Of a DNA stretch of 64,000 nucleotides, positions 1 to 11,172 are shown piece after piece. The notes under the pieces were generated by a model that saw only the letters and a program-made list of their open reading frames with translations, searched no databases and was not told where the DNA came from. Positions within the stretch are counted from its first letter, which is position 1; every line of letters begins with the position of its first letter. Position numbers and translations under genes: made by a program. The stretch spans positions 558,001 to 622,000 of the forward strand of contig JAPDOI010000377.1 of assembly GCA_029168955.1 (NCBI GenBank), read 5' to 3'. This DNA is from Aplectana chamaeleonis (lineage: Eukaryota; Nematoda; Chromadorea; Rhabditida; Cosmocercidae).

Positions 1-1146
1 TCTGGGAGAAGCATTGCTCAGAAGCAATTCCATGGGGAGAATGCGTATTGTTGTGATAGTAACCAACACTTCGGGGAGTATAGAACGAGCAGTTCGGACC
101 AAGCTAAATGCAAGCTCTAGTGAATGATGCACTCCGTCGTTACTCCTACACTGACCTGCATTCAAATTAATACTTGATGGGGTGGCTTTCTAGGTGTGAA
201 GTAGGCCCCTCAGGAAACCTCTAATTGACCTTATCGGATCTGTAGACACTCCCTGTCTGCAGTTCATGTCAATGGGGCTCTGTGTTGCGTCAGAATGCCT
301 GATTTTAATAAGAAATGTAAATACTTGAAATTCTCAGCAGAGCCTCAACTTTCAAAATATTAATTGAGTCCAAAATTTGAGTAAAACTCAAAACTTCGAG
401 TCAGATAAAAAATTTCAAAAATTGAACTAAGTTTAGATTTTCCGAAGATTGAAATGAAATAAAAAATTAAAACTTGGAGTAACTTAAGATTTCTTTTATA
501 ACATATGAAAATTTGGTATTCAAAAATTAGAAATCAACTTGAGTGAAATTCAAATTTTTCATCATCTGAACTAAATTCATATTATTCAAGAATTGGAATA
601 AATTAGAAACTCTCAGAAACAACAATTCAAAAATTCAAAGCTTGAAATAAATTCCGATTTCTTAAACTTGAAAAAAATTCGGGTGTTCAATATCAGAAAA
701 AATTTGAAATGATTTCAGATTATTTACAATTTGGATTAAATTCAGAATTTCTTAAATTGAAATGATTTTAAATTTTCCCATAATGAGTTAGGTTTTTCAA
801 TGAATTATAAATTTTAAAAATTGAAATAAGTTTGAAATTTTCGGTATTTGGAAAATGCTCTTGATTTCAATATCAGAAATAAACTTGAATCGAATTCAGA
901 TTTTTCATAATTTGGAACGGATTCAGATTCTCCAAAAACTGAAATCAATTAGAAGTCGCGAAAAATACGACTTTCGTGACTTCTCTGAGAAAATTAGGGC
1001 GAGTACTCCATTGCTTTGAAGTACTCTGAATGGAGTTTCTATAGAATCGTTTTGAGTTAGAGATGGTTCTATTTGAATGCTTGTAAGATTCCGATATATA
1101 TCAGGCTTGGCTTTGGTGCGTAAACGGCGCCATACAGTACACTGCT
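1..1146. other. AT-rich non-coding stretch with degenerate repeats
   Basis: No gene is visible. From about 300 to 960 the sequence is a loose repetition of phrases such as 'aaattgaaata' and 'aaattcagattttc', too diverged for a fixed period. This looks like an old minisatellite. The first 300 bases and the end show no recognisable feature. Confidence 0.5.
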
Positions 1147-1345
1147 CGCTAATAACTCAGCGCAATTAAACTCTGGTACCGCCGTAGTGACCTGTTAATT
1201 TCGATTATCACAGCGCGGAGCGGTGGCTTTTTCGTCGGAACCTCCTTATCACTAGTTATATTTCACCGAGGCCCACCGCTCCGCTGCTGGTATTGATCGA
1301 AATCAACAGGTCACTACGGCGGTACCAGAGCTTAGCTGAGACTCG
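1147..1345. repeat. Foldback (inverted-repeat) element
   Basis: The left arm from about 1169 (CTCTGGTACCGCCGTAGTGA and onward) is matched by its reverse complement ending near 1332. The arms are roughly 60-80 bp with a short centre that includes GGAGCGGTGG and CCACCGCTCC. No coding capacity. It is probably a non-autonomous DNA element; the superfamily is unknown because no clear target duplication is seen. Confidence 0.75.
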
Positions 1346-1805
1346 CCCGTTTATGGCTCGCCTTAGGTACTTCAGCAAATGAAGGATGACAAATTTATCA
1401 CTCGAACATTGAAAATTAGATCATTGTGTTCGTCTCGACGTCTTGAGTCGACTGATATAACTTTCTATACACTTTAGTCCGCTAACAAAGAAGTTATGAC
1501 GAAAAGACGAAAAAGACGCGCTTCCGTGTCTTTTTTACAAGAATTAGGGTGGGTATTGTAGTTTGTTATTGATTTGAGGTTCTTTGCAGAACTCTTTAAT
1601 TGGAGAGAGAGAATATTTCTTGTATTGCATGATTGTTGAACTGTTGCTGGAATAAATAGATAAGTATTATGGAAAATCAACAAATCATATGCGGAGAATA
1701 GTGAAAATTGGTACACAGGGTAAAAACGAGGAGAGTATTACGTAATGCACAATATAAGTCACCTAGGATTCCAAAATAGATCAAGGGAATTCGTTTCCTG
1801 TGCAG

Positions 1806-2045
1806 ATCATGGGGTTGATAACGTCACGAACGTTTTCGTTAGATGTGGCCACCCCGTTCACTGTGGCGTCTGCGATGCTGTTCTCGATTCAGGGCCGTTA
1901 CTTTCGGTGTAGGGTTGTCGACGGCGCTACATATGCAGGTATCACTCCGTCGGCTTTGGAGTTTGCGACGACGCTGTGTGAGCGACTCTCCTCGACCGGG
2001 ATGCTTCCCGGCATGGTCGTCGAATCGTTTCAACGGGAGTCATAA
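1806..2045 (+). CDS. Possible exon / small ORF of unknown function
   Basis: A GC-richer island inside AT-rich DNA is open from an acceptor-like site (cctgtgcag, ending 1805) to a TAA at 2043-2045. It would encode about 80 residues starting near IMGLITSRTF. There is an internal donor-like GTATCA after residue 45. The opposite strand is also largely open, so this could be GC-driven chance. No family is recognised. Neighbours are non-coding on both sides. Confidence 0.2.
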   Translation: MMGLITSRTFSLDVATPFTVASAMLFSIQGRYFRCRVVDGATYAGITPSALEFATTLCERLSSTGMLPGMVVESFQRES

Positions 2046-2330
2046 ATGTACTCGAGACGACATTTAGCGAAGATCGATTTGAAAGCGCTGCGCCCTCTCT
2101 TTTGCCGCACTGTCTCGCGCGCTTTAACCATAACACAATAAGCGGCAGCCGTCTGTTGCTAATGTTCGCAATCAGCGACATCTTCAAATCTGGGTAAAGA
2201 TGAATTTGATTTGGAGCTTACTTGCTCATTAAGAGTTAAGACTTTACCTAGGGCATCCTTATGCATCAAACAAAGTCTTTAAGCTATTACACAGATGCGA
2301 ATCAAGGAAACTATTTGAGTTGCATATTAA

Positions 2331-2800
2331 AGGCAGTGTTCACGATAATCTTCAATTTTGAGATTATTCCCTTTATTGATTAAGTGGCCCCCGGGTAGAA
2401 CTAAAATGACGTAGTACCTGAGAAAAGCGCACCAGAAGTGCACGAAATCCTTAAGTATCACCCCGCCCCTTAGGTATCACAGGAAGTGTTTGTTGTGACA
2501 ATGAAATCTTTTGTGGACCGCCCTTTGCAAATCTCTACTCTCTACTGCTCCTTTTTTAGGGCCCTAACTAACCCTGCTGTGCATAAAACATTTTTCAGTT
2601 TTCGACTGACCCAGTTTTTCACCGGTGACAACCACCATGAACATGTTCATACAACCGGACAACAGAATAATGTCACTGAAATACGACGTTTGAATGCGTT
2701 TCTCGCCGTTCCGTTTCTTCGTAGTTTTGGTAACAATTGGAGGCCAACGCATTGTTTCATGTGAAAAGGTCGGGGACAAAAACCATTGTGAACACTGCCT
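2331..2800. mobile_element. TTAA-family MITE, copy A1
   Basis: The element begins AGGCAGTGTTCACGATAA directly after TTAA (2327-2330) and ends with ATTGTGAACACTGCCT followed by TCAA, a degraded TTAA. At about 470 bp it is too short for a transposase. It belongs to the same family as the copies at 9.2, 13.5, 19.2, 28.4, 42.1, 59.4 and 61.2 kb. TTAA targeting is typical of piggyBac-type transposases (established knowledge). Confidence 0.8.
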
Positions 2801-3920
2801 TCAAGCCAATTTACTACCGCCCCTGATTGCCCTGTGGCACCGTTTAAATCAGTCTACCCTCTATAAAACGGCTTAATTCACATCGCTCGAGGCGCGAGCT
2901 GCGCGCTACGCCTGGGCCAGCAGCGATCCCCCCGAATGATGGCAGCTACCGGCTGTCACTGCGTGATGACTGGGTCAATCACGTCTCGATATGAACGGGC
3001 CGGCATAGAAATGCACAGGTGGCGCTCAAGTTAATGACCATTGCAGTCAGCCACCTGGGAGCAGTGTGCGTTCTTTCGTGAGGTGGCTGACTGCAAGAAA
3101 CGGGTGGTGACTTCGCCCACCGCCGCAGAGGAAAGAGAAATAGCGCGCGGAGCGAAGAGGAGCTGGGTCGATACCGCGGTCATGGGGTCGAGCACGTCCA
3201 ATGGTTTTTTGGAGCAAGTGCGCTCCAAGAAAGGGCAGTGGAGCGCTTGCGATCCGACCAGTTCGCTGTCCACTTATCACCACATCACAGCACGGCGGCC
3301 TATCTCGTTTTCTAGGTGGGAAAGGAAAAATTGCACCCGCCGGCTGGCGGCCATCCAGCTCCGCTGCCAGCTAATAGGAATGACAGGGCCCGTAGTAAAC
3401 CCAAGTCAGCCGAGCGAAGACGGTTGGCGGCACCCGGCTGGCTGTAGCAAGCAATAACGACCGAGAGCTGTGCCTAGTCGTATTGATGCCGGAAACATGC
3501 GACGAATTCAGGGTTGGAGTGTTCCGCCAGGAGCTTGCTTTTCCCAGAGAACTCATCATATTCACCCTTCGCCAGGGAGTATAGCCTGTCTCAGGTCCGA
3601 AATGTACCAGAACTTTACCAGAAGTTTCCCGGTAATCTCTGGCAGAAGTGCAATTATCTTTATTTCTTGGAAATCAACTAGAGAATTTTTCGTAATTTTT
3701 GGTTTTTGGTCACTCTGTTGAATGATCAGACACATACTACAAGATTCTCCCTAAACTAGTTACCTCTCAAAACCTAACCAAATATGTCCCAGAAAACGCA
3801 TGCACGCACGCTTCTACGCCTCTTCCAGCAATTGCGCTCGCGGACCCATTCGCGCTCAGGTCCATTTCCAGCTTCGTGCGACTTTCGACGCTATGGAGTG
3901 TTTTTCATCCACATTTGCAA
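2801..3920. other. Intergenic, no gene recognised
   Basis: The stretch is GC-rich from about 2880 to 3560. Short frames are open on both strands in the 3040-3460 segment, but none carries a recognisable motif or convincing splice sites. An imperfect inverted pair (CAGTCAGCCACCT near 3046, AGGTGGCTGACTG near 3081) suggests a small foldback remnant. Confidence 0.35.
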
Positions 3921-3989
3921 AAATCAATATGACTGATATGCGTGGTTGTGGTCACTCGTAGCCCACTGTGTAAACACTTCCTTATCGGA

Positions 3990-5010
3990 GCACACTCGCC
4001 CGCATGCGCGCAACACACGCACACTCACGCACATTAGCGAAAAAGCATGCACGCGCCTGCGCGTGTATACGCGCACGTACACGTGTACCGGTGTATGAAT
4101 CCACACACATACCTCGTAGACACAAGCGCGCAAAACCCACAGAGATCTACGCGCATTCATGGATACTCATGCGCGAGCTTGTGCAGTGATACATACGCGT
4201 ACACAAAGACGAGCACATGCTTGCGTCCTTGTTTGTACACATTTGCACTCATGCACGCAGTGATAAAATGCACACGTATGCACGCATTCATATATATGTG
4301 CGACCCCAATCTCCCAGTTCCATTCACGAAAACACGCGCGCATGCTCGAACGATTGCGCAAACACTGTCTATGCAGTGACACGCACGCATAATCACATTC
4401 ATATTCGCAAACACGCGCGCATACTCACGCGCACTATTACGTAAAGTCAGCGGGACCAGCACTGTTACTTTTCGTTCTTTATTGTGCGTTGGCGCAAGCT
4501 CTGTGCACATATGATATAAATGCGCCAACGCACAATAAGGACGCCAAGTGTTGATGTAATCCTTGTCGACTTTCAAACACATGCACGCGCCTATGCACAT
4601 ACACATGCGTATGCTCATGCGCATACAACTGCGCGCTTTCAAATAAACGCACCCACGCGAAAACACACATATCCTCTGTTCTCTGTGTTACGAAATTTAC
4701 CGTGTTCCTTTGCGTGCTTGAGCGGAGCGAGGGCAGAGACCGCGAGAAAATGCGGGGAGAAACAGGCGCAGCATACGCGCGCAGACGCACTCGATAATCA
4801 GAAATGAATTTGACTCTGAAACAGAGGACATACGCTACTTCCGCGCACTTACGAGCACATTTGCAAAAACACACCCGCTGGCACAAACGCGCGTGCACGC
4901 GCGCATGTACAAGCACACACAGTCGTTCACATATACACGCGCTGTGACCAACGCGTGCGCGCACACACATACACTAACACACAAGCGTGTACACATACCT
5001 AAGAGCGCAA
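3990..5010. repeat. Alternating purine/pyrimidine (CA/CG/TA) block
   Basis: For about 1 kb the sequence is dominated by runs such as ACACGCGCGCAT, CACACACATAC and GCGCGTGTATAC. This is near-continuous alternation of purine and pyrimidine with CpG and CpA steps. Open frames here are rich in Cys, Val, Arg, His and Ala purely from composition. It is interrupted at 4473-4541 by a perfect-arm hairpin and near 4680-4790 by normal-complexity sequence. Confidence 0.75.
4473..4541. repeat. Hairpin inside the CA/CG block
   Basis: TTATTGTGCGTTGGCGCA on the left is matched by TGCGCCAACGCACAATAA on the right, around a loop of about 30 bases containing GTGCACATATG. The 18-base arms are perfect. The role is unknown. 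Confidence 0.7.
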
Positions 5011-5189
5011 GCGGAGGCATAGCCATATTTATAGCATTGCCATAATTTCCAGCGGACAAACAGAAGATGCTTGTGTCTTCCTCGACAGTTTACGACAGTC
5101 GGTGACGCTGCGATAGGCGTCACTCTGGGCGCGATTCCATCAACGGCTATCGCAACCAGCTTACGCGCGATCACGTTCAAGAACTCCTG

Positions 5190-5578
5190 ACGACGTCATC
5201 CAGAGCCCTACCTATTTTCCACGGCGTCCTGGCCACGTCGTCTGGGGTTCTAAGAACTTTCCACGACGGCCTGCTGACGTCATCTGGAGCCCTAACAAGT
5301 TTCCACGACGTTCTGACGACATTATCCAAAGCCCTATATGTTTTCCACGACGTCCTGCTGACGTCATCTGGAGCCCTAACAACTTTCCACGACGTTCTGA
5401 TGACATTATCTGAGGCCCTATATGTTTTATACGACGTCCTGATGACGTCATCTGAAGCCCTGCTGATTTCCACGACGTCCTACTGACGTCATCTGGAGCC
5501 CTAGCAACTTTCCACGACGTTCTGACGACATTATCTGAAGCCCTATTTGTTTTCCACGACGTCCTGCTGACGTCGTCG
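5190..5578. repeat. 42-bp satellite, short array (about 9 units)
   Basis: Units of about 42 bp contain TTTCCACGACGT, CTG(A/C)TGACGTCATCTG and GAGCCCTA. They alternate between sub-types (AACAACTT versus TATATGTTT linkers). Because 42 is a multiple of three, open frames of 98 and 155 codons arise on the minus strand; these are not genes. The unit is clearly related to the large array at 48.3 kb, whose first monomer carries the TTTCCACGACGTCC form seen here. Confidence 0.9.
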
Positions 5579-6682
5579 AAAAGTTTGAATCCCGTATGTC
5601 GAAGGTTTGCGTCTCTTCCCAGCTCGAGTCGTAAGTTGGTATTTTGTAGCTTACGACCTGGGCTGAAAATACTCTCCAATAGCAGTGCTATTTTGTAACA
5701 CGCTAGAATCCGGATGATTATACGAGTCCATTTGATTTTAGGACCTTGCCAGGTATTGCGCCGGTGCCCTCGCCTGCTATCCTAGAACGTGCGTGTCCGC
5801 ATGCTGACAGCCGGCTGTCAGGCCAACAGTCCGGATGATTTAATCAGCCGGACTGGGGTTTACTACGGGCCCAGGAGAAACGTCCGAAGGTTTTACTGAT
5901 GTTTTAATGATTCCTGGCGAAGATTAGTGAGAGATTAACGTCAAATTGTACGTAGCTGTCATGAATACGTCTCCTTTGTAGATTTCACGTGCTTTAGTCC
6001 TATGCTAAGCTCAACTTCCAACTCCCAGAAGTTGCTGTGTGCTGTATTCAACCATTTTCAGATTTTTTTCCAATAATGGCTCACCACAAATAAAATCAGA
6101 TTTGCTCAGAAAGCCATCTAAGAAATATGGCTGGAAAACGGTTTCGTTTTTCAGAAAATGCATGAAACTTACGTGATCCGTGTGTACTAGTTACTAAATG
6201 CTGTATAATAGTTCATCTGAGCGCGGCTTTTATCTTAACTTCGTTTTCCTCTTTCACTTCAAGTTCACTTTTTTCTGTGTTGACTAAGAAGCTTGAAACA
6301 GACTAAGGAAAAAAATAGATCCGAATTCAAAATAATCCTTTGAACTTTTCGGTACATTGTTAAAAAACACGAGGTTGGCTCCTCGACAATCATACTACAA
6401 AGTATTGTGTATCGTGGTTCAGTGGTAAGTGGTATTCCAACAAAAAATTTTCAAAATCGTCTTTTGAATCTAACGCTCTCTCGCTTTGATGATTTTCTCG
6501 AAAAATTCTAGAATCCCATCATCCAAGGTAGAAAACTTATTAAATCTGAAAGACAGGCACATTTGCACGCTCCCGAAACCCATATTTACTACTGCTAGTT
6601 CGATCAAAGTCACAATGAATACGAAGAACTGTGGAGGGAGTGCATGTAGGAAAACAGAAAGAGTCACACACACACACATGAA
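5579..6682. other. Intergenic, no gene recognised
   Basis: AT-rich DNA with no ORF or repeat I can assign. A short A-box-like phrase (TGGTTCAGTGG near 6417) resembles the 5' half of a tRNA, but no 3' half follows. Confidence 0.4.
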
Positions 6683-6765
6683 CATGTGGCCTAGTGGTCT
6701 AATTCGCTGTGTTAGACATATGTCTCGTAGGTTGGTGCGGTGCTGGTTCAAATATGTCAACTCGA
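6683..6765 (+). ncRNA. tRNA-Leu-like pseudogene or SINE head
   Basis: TGGCCTAGTGG fits the internal A box of RNA polymerase III genes exactly. GGTTCAAAT about 65 bases downstream resembles the B box. The spacing and a long variable region suggest a Leu/Ser-type tRNA. The D stem and T stem do not pair well, so this is a degenerate tRNA-derived sequence rather than a working tRNA. Confidence 0.35.
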
Positions 6766-6814
6766 ATTTTGCATTCAACGCTACTCTTCGAGAATGATTC
6801 TCGTTCTCACAATC

Positions 6815-7096
6815 AGGGGCGGCATGCACGTACGGGACGGGTTAGGTTGTGGTTAGGCAGGGTTTGGAGCGTCGGTGCGTTTAATCATTGCTGTGCGAGT
6901 GCTGGGGATAATCAATAGTTGGTGTCTCAATTGGTTTCGGCTGCCCCACCCTACTACGTAGGGTTTGCGAGGAAACGATTTTTTAGTGCTAGCCTAACCC
7001 CCTTTCAGCCCTCGCGCTGCAATCATCAAACGCGCCGACACTCCAAACCCTGCCTAACCCCAACCTAACCCGCCGCGTACGTGCATGCCGCCCCAG
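6815..7096. repeat. Foldback element with ~85-bp arms
   Basis: GGGGCGGCATGCACGTACG at the left end and its reverse complement at the right end begin arms of about 85 bp, which also include GGTTAGGCAGGGTTTGGAG. The arms match with only scattered mismatches. The core of about 110 bp is unique. It is non-coding. Confidence 0.85.
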
Positions 7097-8201
7097 GTGG
7101 CAACCATAGAGGGCATCTAGGCGTCACCGACCTCAGGTTGGCCGCCTCTTTAAAGTCACCACATTGGAGGATTGATACTGGCCCTGGGCCTCCGTCTGCC
7201 CTCCGCTCTCTTACTGTCTCTAACCTCCGCTCCACACCAGCACGCGTAGGAACCATGTGAATTTCGCCGTTTTATAGCCTGTATATACTGCAGATGGTTG
7301 GAAAAGGTGCTAAACGAGAGGCCATCATAAGCCAGTCCAGCATCACTCACTGTGAGCTGAAAGTTAGCTGACTCGGCTTGCGACAGACAAGCTGGGCTAG
7401 CTGAGAATTAAACTTCAGTCGGCTCCTCTTCCGATCAACCACAGAAGGCTAGCTAAACCCTCGTGATGGGCGGGAGAAGGTGTTACTGGCTGGTGGAATT
7501 ATCTACCATATGGTGGAGTCATTTGTATTTACAAACAATGGCAGCAATACTGGACGTTTGCAGCGAAGTATATCCCAATTAGGACCACTTTAACTGGTGT
7601 TTTGAAATCTAGGTTAATGGATGCTGAAACGAGCTCTGAGTCGGGTAGGAAGGGTCTTTCCAAGTTGAGACAGGACATTCTCTGGGATTAATGCTATTTT
7701 ATGGGTGTTCAGAAGAACTTGTTCGGGACATGGCTCAAAATCCCTTTCTGGGGGTTACTCTGGATCCCAAACATAAAGTTTAGATCCATCTGTCGAATTT
7801 AGATGAACAGCAGCTGGCTTGGTTCAAAGAACCCCGCATGGAAAATTTTTGAGGCAAAATGCGACTTTTGTTGTTTTCTGGAACCCTACGACAGCTTTGA
7901 AACGTCTCTGTAATAGTTATTCGGGATGCAGAACACAAGTCTGAAGTCCTTTCCTCGATTTTCGATAGATTACGGTTGGCTACGGTTGGTGTGCGCTACT
8001 TCGGTTAAAGTCTCAGATTAGGCCGAAAACTTCGGGTTGTAGACGCAGCACACAAAAATGGAGGGGTTAGCCAGTATTTTGCAGTTCGAAATTCACTCGG
8101 AACCGCTTCATTCATATGGAATAGTCAGATGTTTCAGTTTGCAAAAAAAGGCTATTCCATTCAAACTAGGCGATCCCGTGTGGAATTCGAGCTGCAACCA
8201 A
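7097..8201. other. Intergenic, no gene recognised
   Basis: I see no ORF with recognisable motifs and no splice-supported exon. Some phrases near 7740-7800 (GGATCCCAAA, TTTAGATCCAT) faintly recall the dispersed repeat at 32.1 and 43.7 kb, but not enough to call. Confidence 0.4.
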
Positions 8202-8515
8202 GTGGTTATAGTCTACAGCAATGGACGTAGGACCTGGTGAGGTTTCGGACTCGACCTAACATACGGTAGTTTGCAAGTGGTATCACTCATTTTTCCTAAA
8301 CAGCCGTGTTAGATCGGTGAGTCTGTGCTTTTACCGATATGACTGCATCTGTGGAAGCAATGAAAACAGGCGAAACTGGGAGAGTGGAAACAAAAACTCA
8401 CCGACCAATCTCAGTTATTTCGAAAAACTGAGCGATACCACTATCAGACTACAGTATGTTAGGAAGAGTCCGCAACCTCACCAGGTCCTACTTCCATTGC
8501 TGTAGACTATATATA
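8202..8515. repeat. Foldback element with ~95-bp arms
   Basis: TATAGTCTACAGCAATGGA at the left is repeated inverted at the right (ending TAGACTATATA). The arms continue through GTAGGACCTGGTGAGGTT and CCTAACATAC. The centre is about 120 bp. The 177-codon plus-strand frame that starts here has no family resemblance. Confidence 0.8.
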
Positions 8516-9182
8516 ACTCCTCCAGCTTTTAGTATTAGGTCGCCAACCAGAAAACTTTTCTGTGGGGACTCGGAACATTTGAAACAGGTTGTTAACACGC
8601 TTAAAGCCACTCCGTTCGGTGCAAACACGTTGTTCGCGTCTTGGTATGGTCCGAGCGAGCTTTCTCAGTGTAGACGACCCAGGAAGCACCGAGCAAGCAG
8701 CCTTACTGGGGGCTTTCGAAGCGTACCAGCAGCTTATTGTACGGTGTTGACCAGCTTACTGACACTTCGTTCCGTGCAAGCCTCCTTATCGTGGATCGGT
8801 AGGGTGCGAACCAGCTTCGGTCCCGTGCAATCAGCCTTAGGCACGTCAAGCACCGTGAAAGCAGCCTATAGGAGTTGCCGAACCGTTCCAGCAGCTTTGC
8901 ACGGAGTTGACACGCTATCTTGCAGGTGCGATTCGGCTCTACAGCAATGCCGGCTCATCGATTTGTCTCTATTTTGCTTCGTTCATTAGCATTTCGTGCA
9001 GTTTCTTTTTCATTTCTCTCTCTCTCTCTCTGATGTTCATGTTTTTAGAATGTTTACTGCCCTTTTTTGGCCTGATATAGCTTAAGATATAGCAAGATAG
9101 GCGAATTGAACACAAAACTCAGATGTCAAGCTCTAAACATTCTAAAAACATCAAAATCACATCTTCCAAGGCCTCAGCTCAA
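8516..9182. other. Intergenic with weak repeats
   Basis: From 8690 to 8930 the phrase CCGTGCAA(G/T)CAGCC recurs loosely. A (TC)n tract lies at 9017-9031. A small inverted pair (GATGTTCATGTTTTTAGAATGTTTA near 9032 and its complement near 9132-9156) follows. No gene is seen. Confidence 0.4.
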
Positions 9183-9905
9183 AGGCAGTGTTCACGGTGA
9201 TCTTCAGTTTTGTGATTAATCGCTAAATCGATTGTTTGGTCACCGAGTAGAACTGAAATGACGAAGAAATCGAGAAAAACGCCCCAGAGGCGCGCCAAAT
9301 CCTTCACTCTCACCCCATCTTCTTACAGTTGACCGCAATGTTAATAGGACATGGTGCGGTTGCGGACTTGCACTAAATTACGGTAGAATCTGGCACTTTG
9401 CCAGATTTCGTCATCGATCGGCGCCAAGCGTCGTCTCTTTCCTCACGAGAATATCAGCTGTGGCGCTGATCGATGACGAAATCTGGCAAAGTGCCAGATT
9501 CAACCGTAGTTTTAGTGCGAGTCCGCAACCGCACCATGTCCTATTAACATTGCGGTGAACTATACTCTTACTGGAACTGTTCGTTGTGACAATGAAATCG
9601 TTTGTGGTCCCGTCTTCTGCAATTATTCGCTTTCTGTTGCTCTGTTCTTTCCTTCAAACCCCAACTAATACTGCTTTGCCTAAAATATTCTTCCATTTTT
9701 GATCAATCCTATTTTTCACCTGTGATAACCACCATGAACATGCTCATCCAATCGGACAACAAGTCCAGGCCAGAGAAAAATGTTGCTGAAATTAGACGTT
9801 TTAGTGCGTTTCAAGCCGTTTCTTCGAAATTTCGGTAACACTTAGTGGCCAACGTATTGTTTTGAGTGCAACACTGAGGAACGAAAGTCATCGTGAACAC
9901 TGCCT
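9183..9905. mobile_element. TTAA-family MITE, copy A2, with a nested foldback
   Basis: The ends are AGGCAGTGTTCACGGTGA and TCATCGTGAACACTGCCT; the flanks TCAA and TTAG are decayed TTAA. The internal sequence matches copies A1 and A8 (for example TTGTGACAATGAAATC and CATGAACATG). The extra length relative to other copies comes from the foldback at 9328-9560. Confidence 0.8.
9328..9560. repeat. Foldback nested in MITE copy A2
   Basis: The arms are about 100 bp and include CAATGTTAATAGGACATGGT and ATCTGGCACTTTGCCAGATT with their inverted copies. They surround a centre of about 45 bp. The element interrupts the MITE, so it is the younger insertion. Confidence 0.85.
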
Positions 9906-10076
9906 TTAGAGGCACAGTCCAAGCTCAGAATCGTTACCAAGTTTTCCTGCTCAGTTTAGAGAGAATTCCGCGCGTTAGAGAAATTAAAAATTTGAACGAT
10001 GAGGATTTCGTGGACGAGTTGTCTTGGTCCTGTTTTCCCTCGTCTCTCGCAGCCATCGCACCGGAGCAGACCACAC

Positions 10077-10086
10077 TATAAAAATA
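10077..10086 (+). promoter_or_regulatory. TATA box of the small plus-strand gene
   Basis: TATAAAAATA lies about 42 bases before the chosen ATG at 10128. This is a normal spacing for a transcription start near 10107-10112 and a very short 5' leader. It supports the start choice over the upstream in-frame ATG at 9999. Confidence 0.5.
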
Positions 10087-10127
10087 GACCGATAACAAAT
10101 GAAAGAACGTATATTTTGATCAAATCC

Positions 10128-11172
10128 ATGGCGCGTATTGAGACCGAAACCCCTGAAGTGGGCGGAGCGAATGCTGACTCGGGGGGGGGTGGGGGCGGAG
10201 AGAATGGGTGCTCGATTTTTTTCGCTTATTCGGAAGAGTTGAGACTCAGCGTTTTGCAGGGTTGCTACACACACCGGCTGGACCATAATATCAAATTTTA
10301 TCGACGAGCTTGGACTGTGCCTTTAACTGGATTTTATGCCGATATGTGCTTACCAGATCATACCCATTATCGATTGATTGTTGCTGTGCCTACACAGTTT
10401 ATGTGTGAGTAGTTGAGGAATGCATACCGGGGTGTCGGTGGTGTGATGGTAACACTCTCGCACGGAAACGTGCAATTTCGGCTCGAGCCCTGCCTGATAC
10501 CTGTGTTCTGCTTTCGACTCAGCTATGTACCTTCTGATATCTCCTTAATTCATTCTACCTGTCAGTTTTATTCTTTTTACCGATAATGTCAAATGATGCA
10601 CTTTTTGGTATAGCATTATGTAATGATGTATGATATATGGCATTGGTATTATCGCTACAGCCGAGAACCGGAGCCGAAGCGCGCGTGCATCACACTGCGC
10701 TACAAGGGTCGGTGCCCTCCGTGAAAGATTCACGGGCCAATCAGGACTTTGCGCAATTTTTTTTGAATTTCGTAGTTCTTAGTAAATCCTAATCCGTAAT
10801 TTGTAATCATGCACAGCCCTCGCGCCAATCAAGAAGTCAATAGGCAGCCAATGGATGCAAGATATTTACTACTATTTTTAATAAATTAGCACTCATTTTG
10901 AATTCACCATAATTCTCTTGCAGTCAGACGATCTCGATTTAGGGATGCTAGAGAATACCAATTCGTCAGTGGCAGCCATTTTAACTTTATTTGCGTTCCT
11001 GAGGCGGTTTTTCGCGAAAATCAATATGGATGTCATATCTATGACCTGGAAGGTGTCATCGCGAACATGCTCAAAATGGCTCAGTGAGTCTTCAAATAAT
11101 GGTCCTTATAAATTAAGTTTTCTGAACATATGTGCATGTTCCAGCAATGATTTCCGTCGTCGGGTATGCTAG
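10128..11172 (+). CDS. Three-exon gene, 154-residue protein of unknown family
   Basis: Exons: 10128-10404, 10924-11083 and 11145-11172. Donors are GTGAGT in both cases; acceptors are CTCTTGCAG and TGTTCCAG. The phases fit: phase 1 (T+TC) and phase 2 (CA+C), giving one open frame of 465 nt with its stop. The protein has a low-complexity Gly run at about residues 19-24, then a globular part with AYSEELRLSVLQGCY, FYRRAWTVPLTGFYADM, LIVAVPTQFMF, REYQFVSGSHFNFICVPE and CHIYDLEGVIANML. No signal peptide or membrane span is seen. I do not recognise the family. Intron 1 (519 bp) carries a tRNA-like repeat; intron 2 is 61 bp. A TATA box precedes it. The last exon is tiny and could be read differently (a GTATGC donor-like site lies inside it), so the C-terminus is the least certain part. 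It converges on the lipase gene at 14.7 kb. Confidence 0.6.
10430..10503 (+). ncRNA. tRNA-like pseudogene in intron 1
   Basis: GGTGTCG at the 5' side pairs with TGATACC at the 3' side over seven positions, as an acceptor stem would. A D-arm-like GTGGTGTGATGGTAACAC and a B-box-like GGCTCGAGCC follow in the right order. The T stem pairs poorly and the anticodon arm is irregular (GCACGGAAACGTGC). It is probably a tRNA-derived dispersed repeat; a relative lies at 38.47-38.56 kb on the minus strand. Confidence 0.4.

Noticed and set aside
4004..5059. Many 60-169-codon frames rich in Cys, Val, Arg, His
   Set aside because: Composition artefact of the CA/CG block; several overlap on both strands and none has motifs.
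5177..5679. 98- and 155-codon minus-strand frames with a 14-residue period
   Set aside because: Same cause: a 42-bp satellite.
6835..7075. Telomere-related repeat because of GGTTAGGC
   Set aside because: TTAGGC occurs singly in each foldback arm, with no tandem run.
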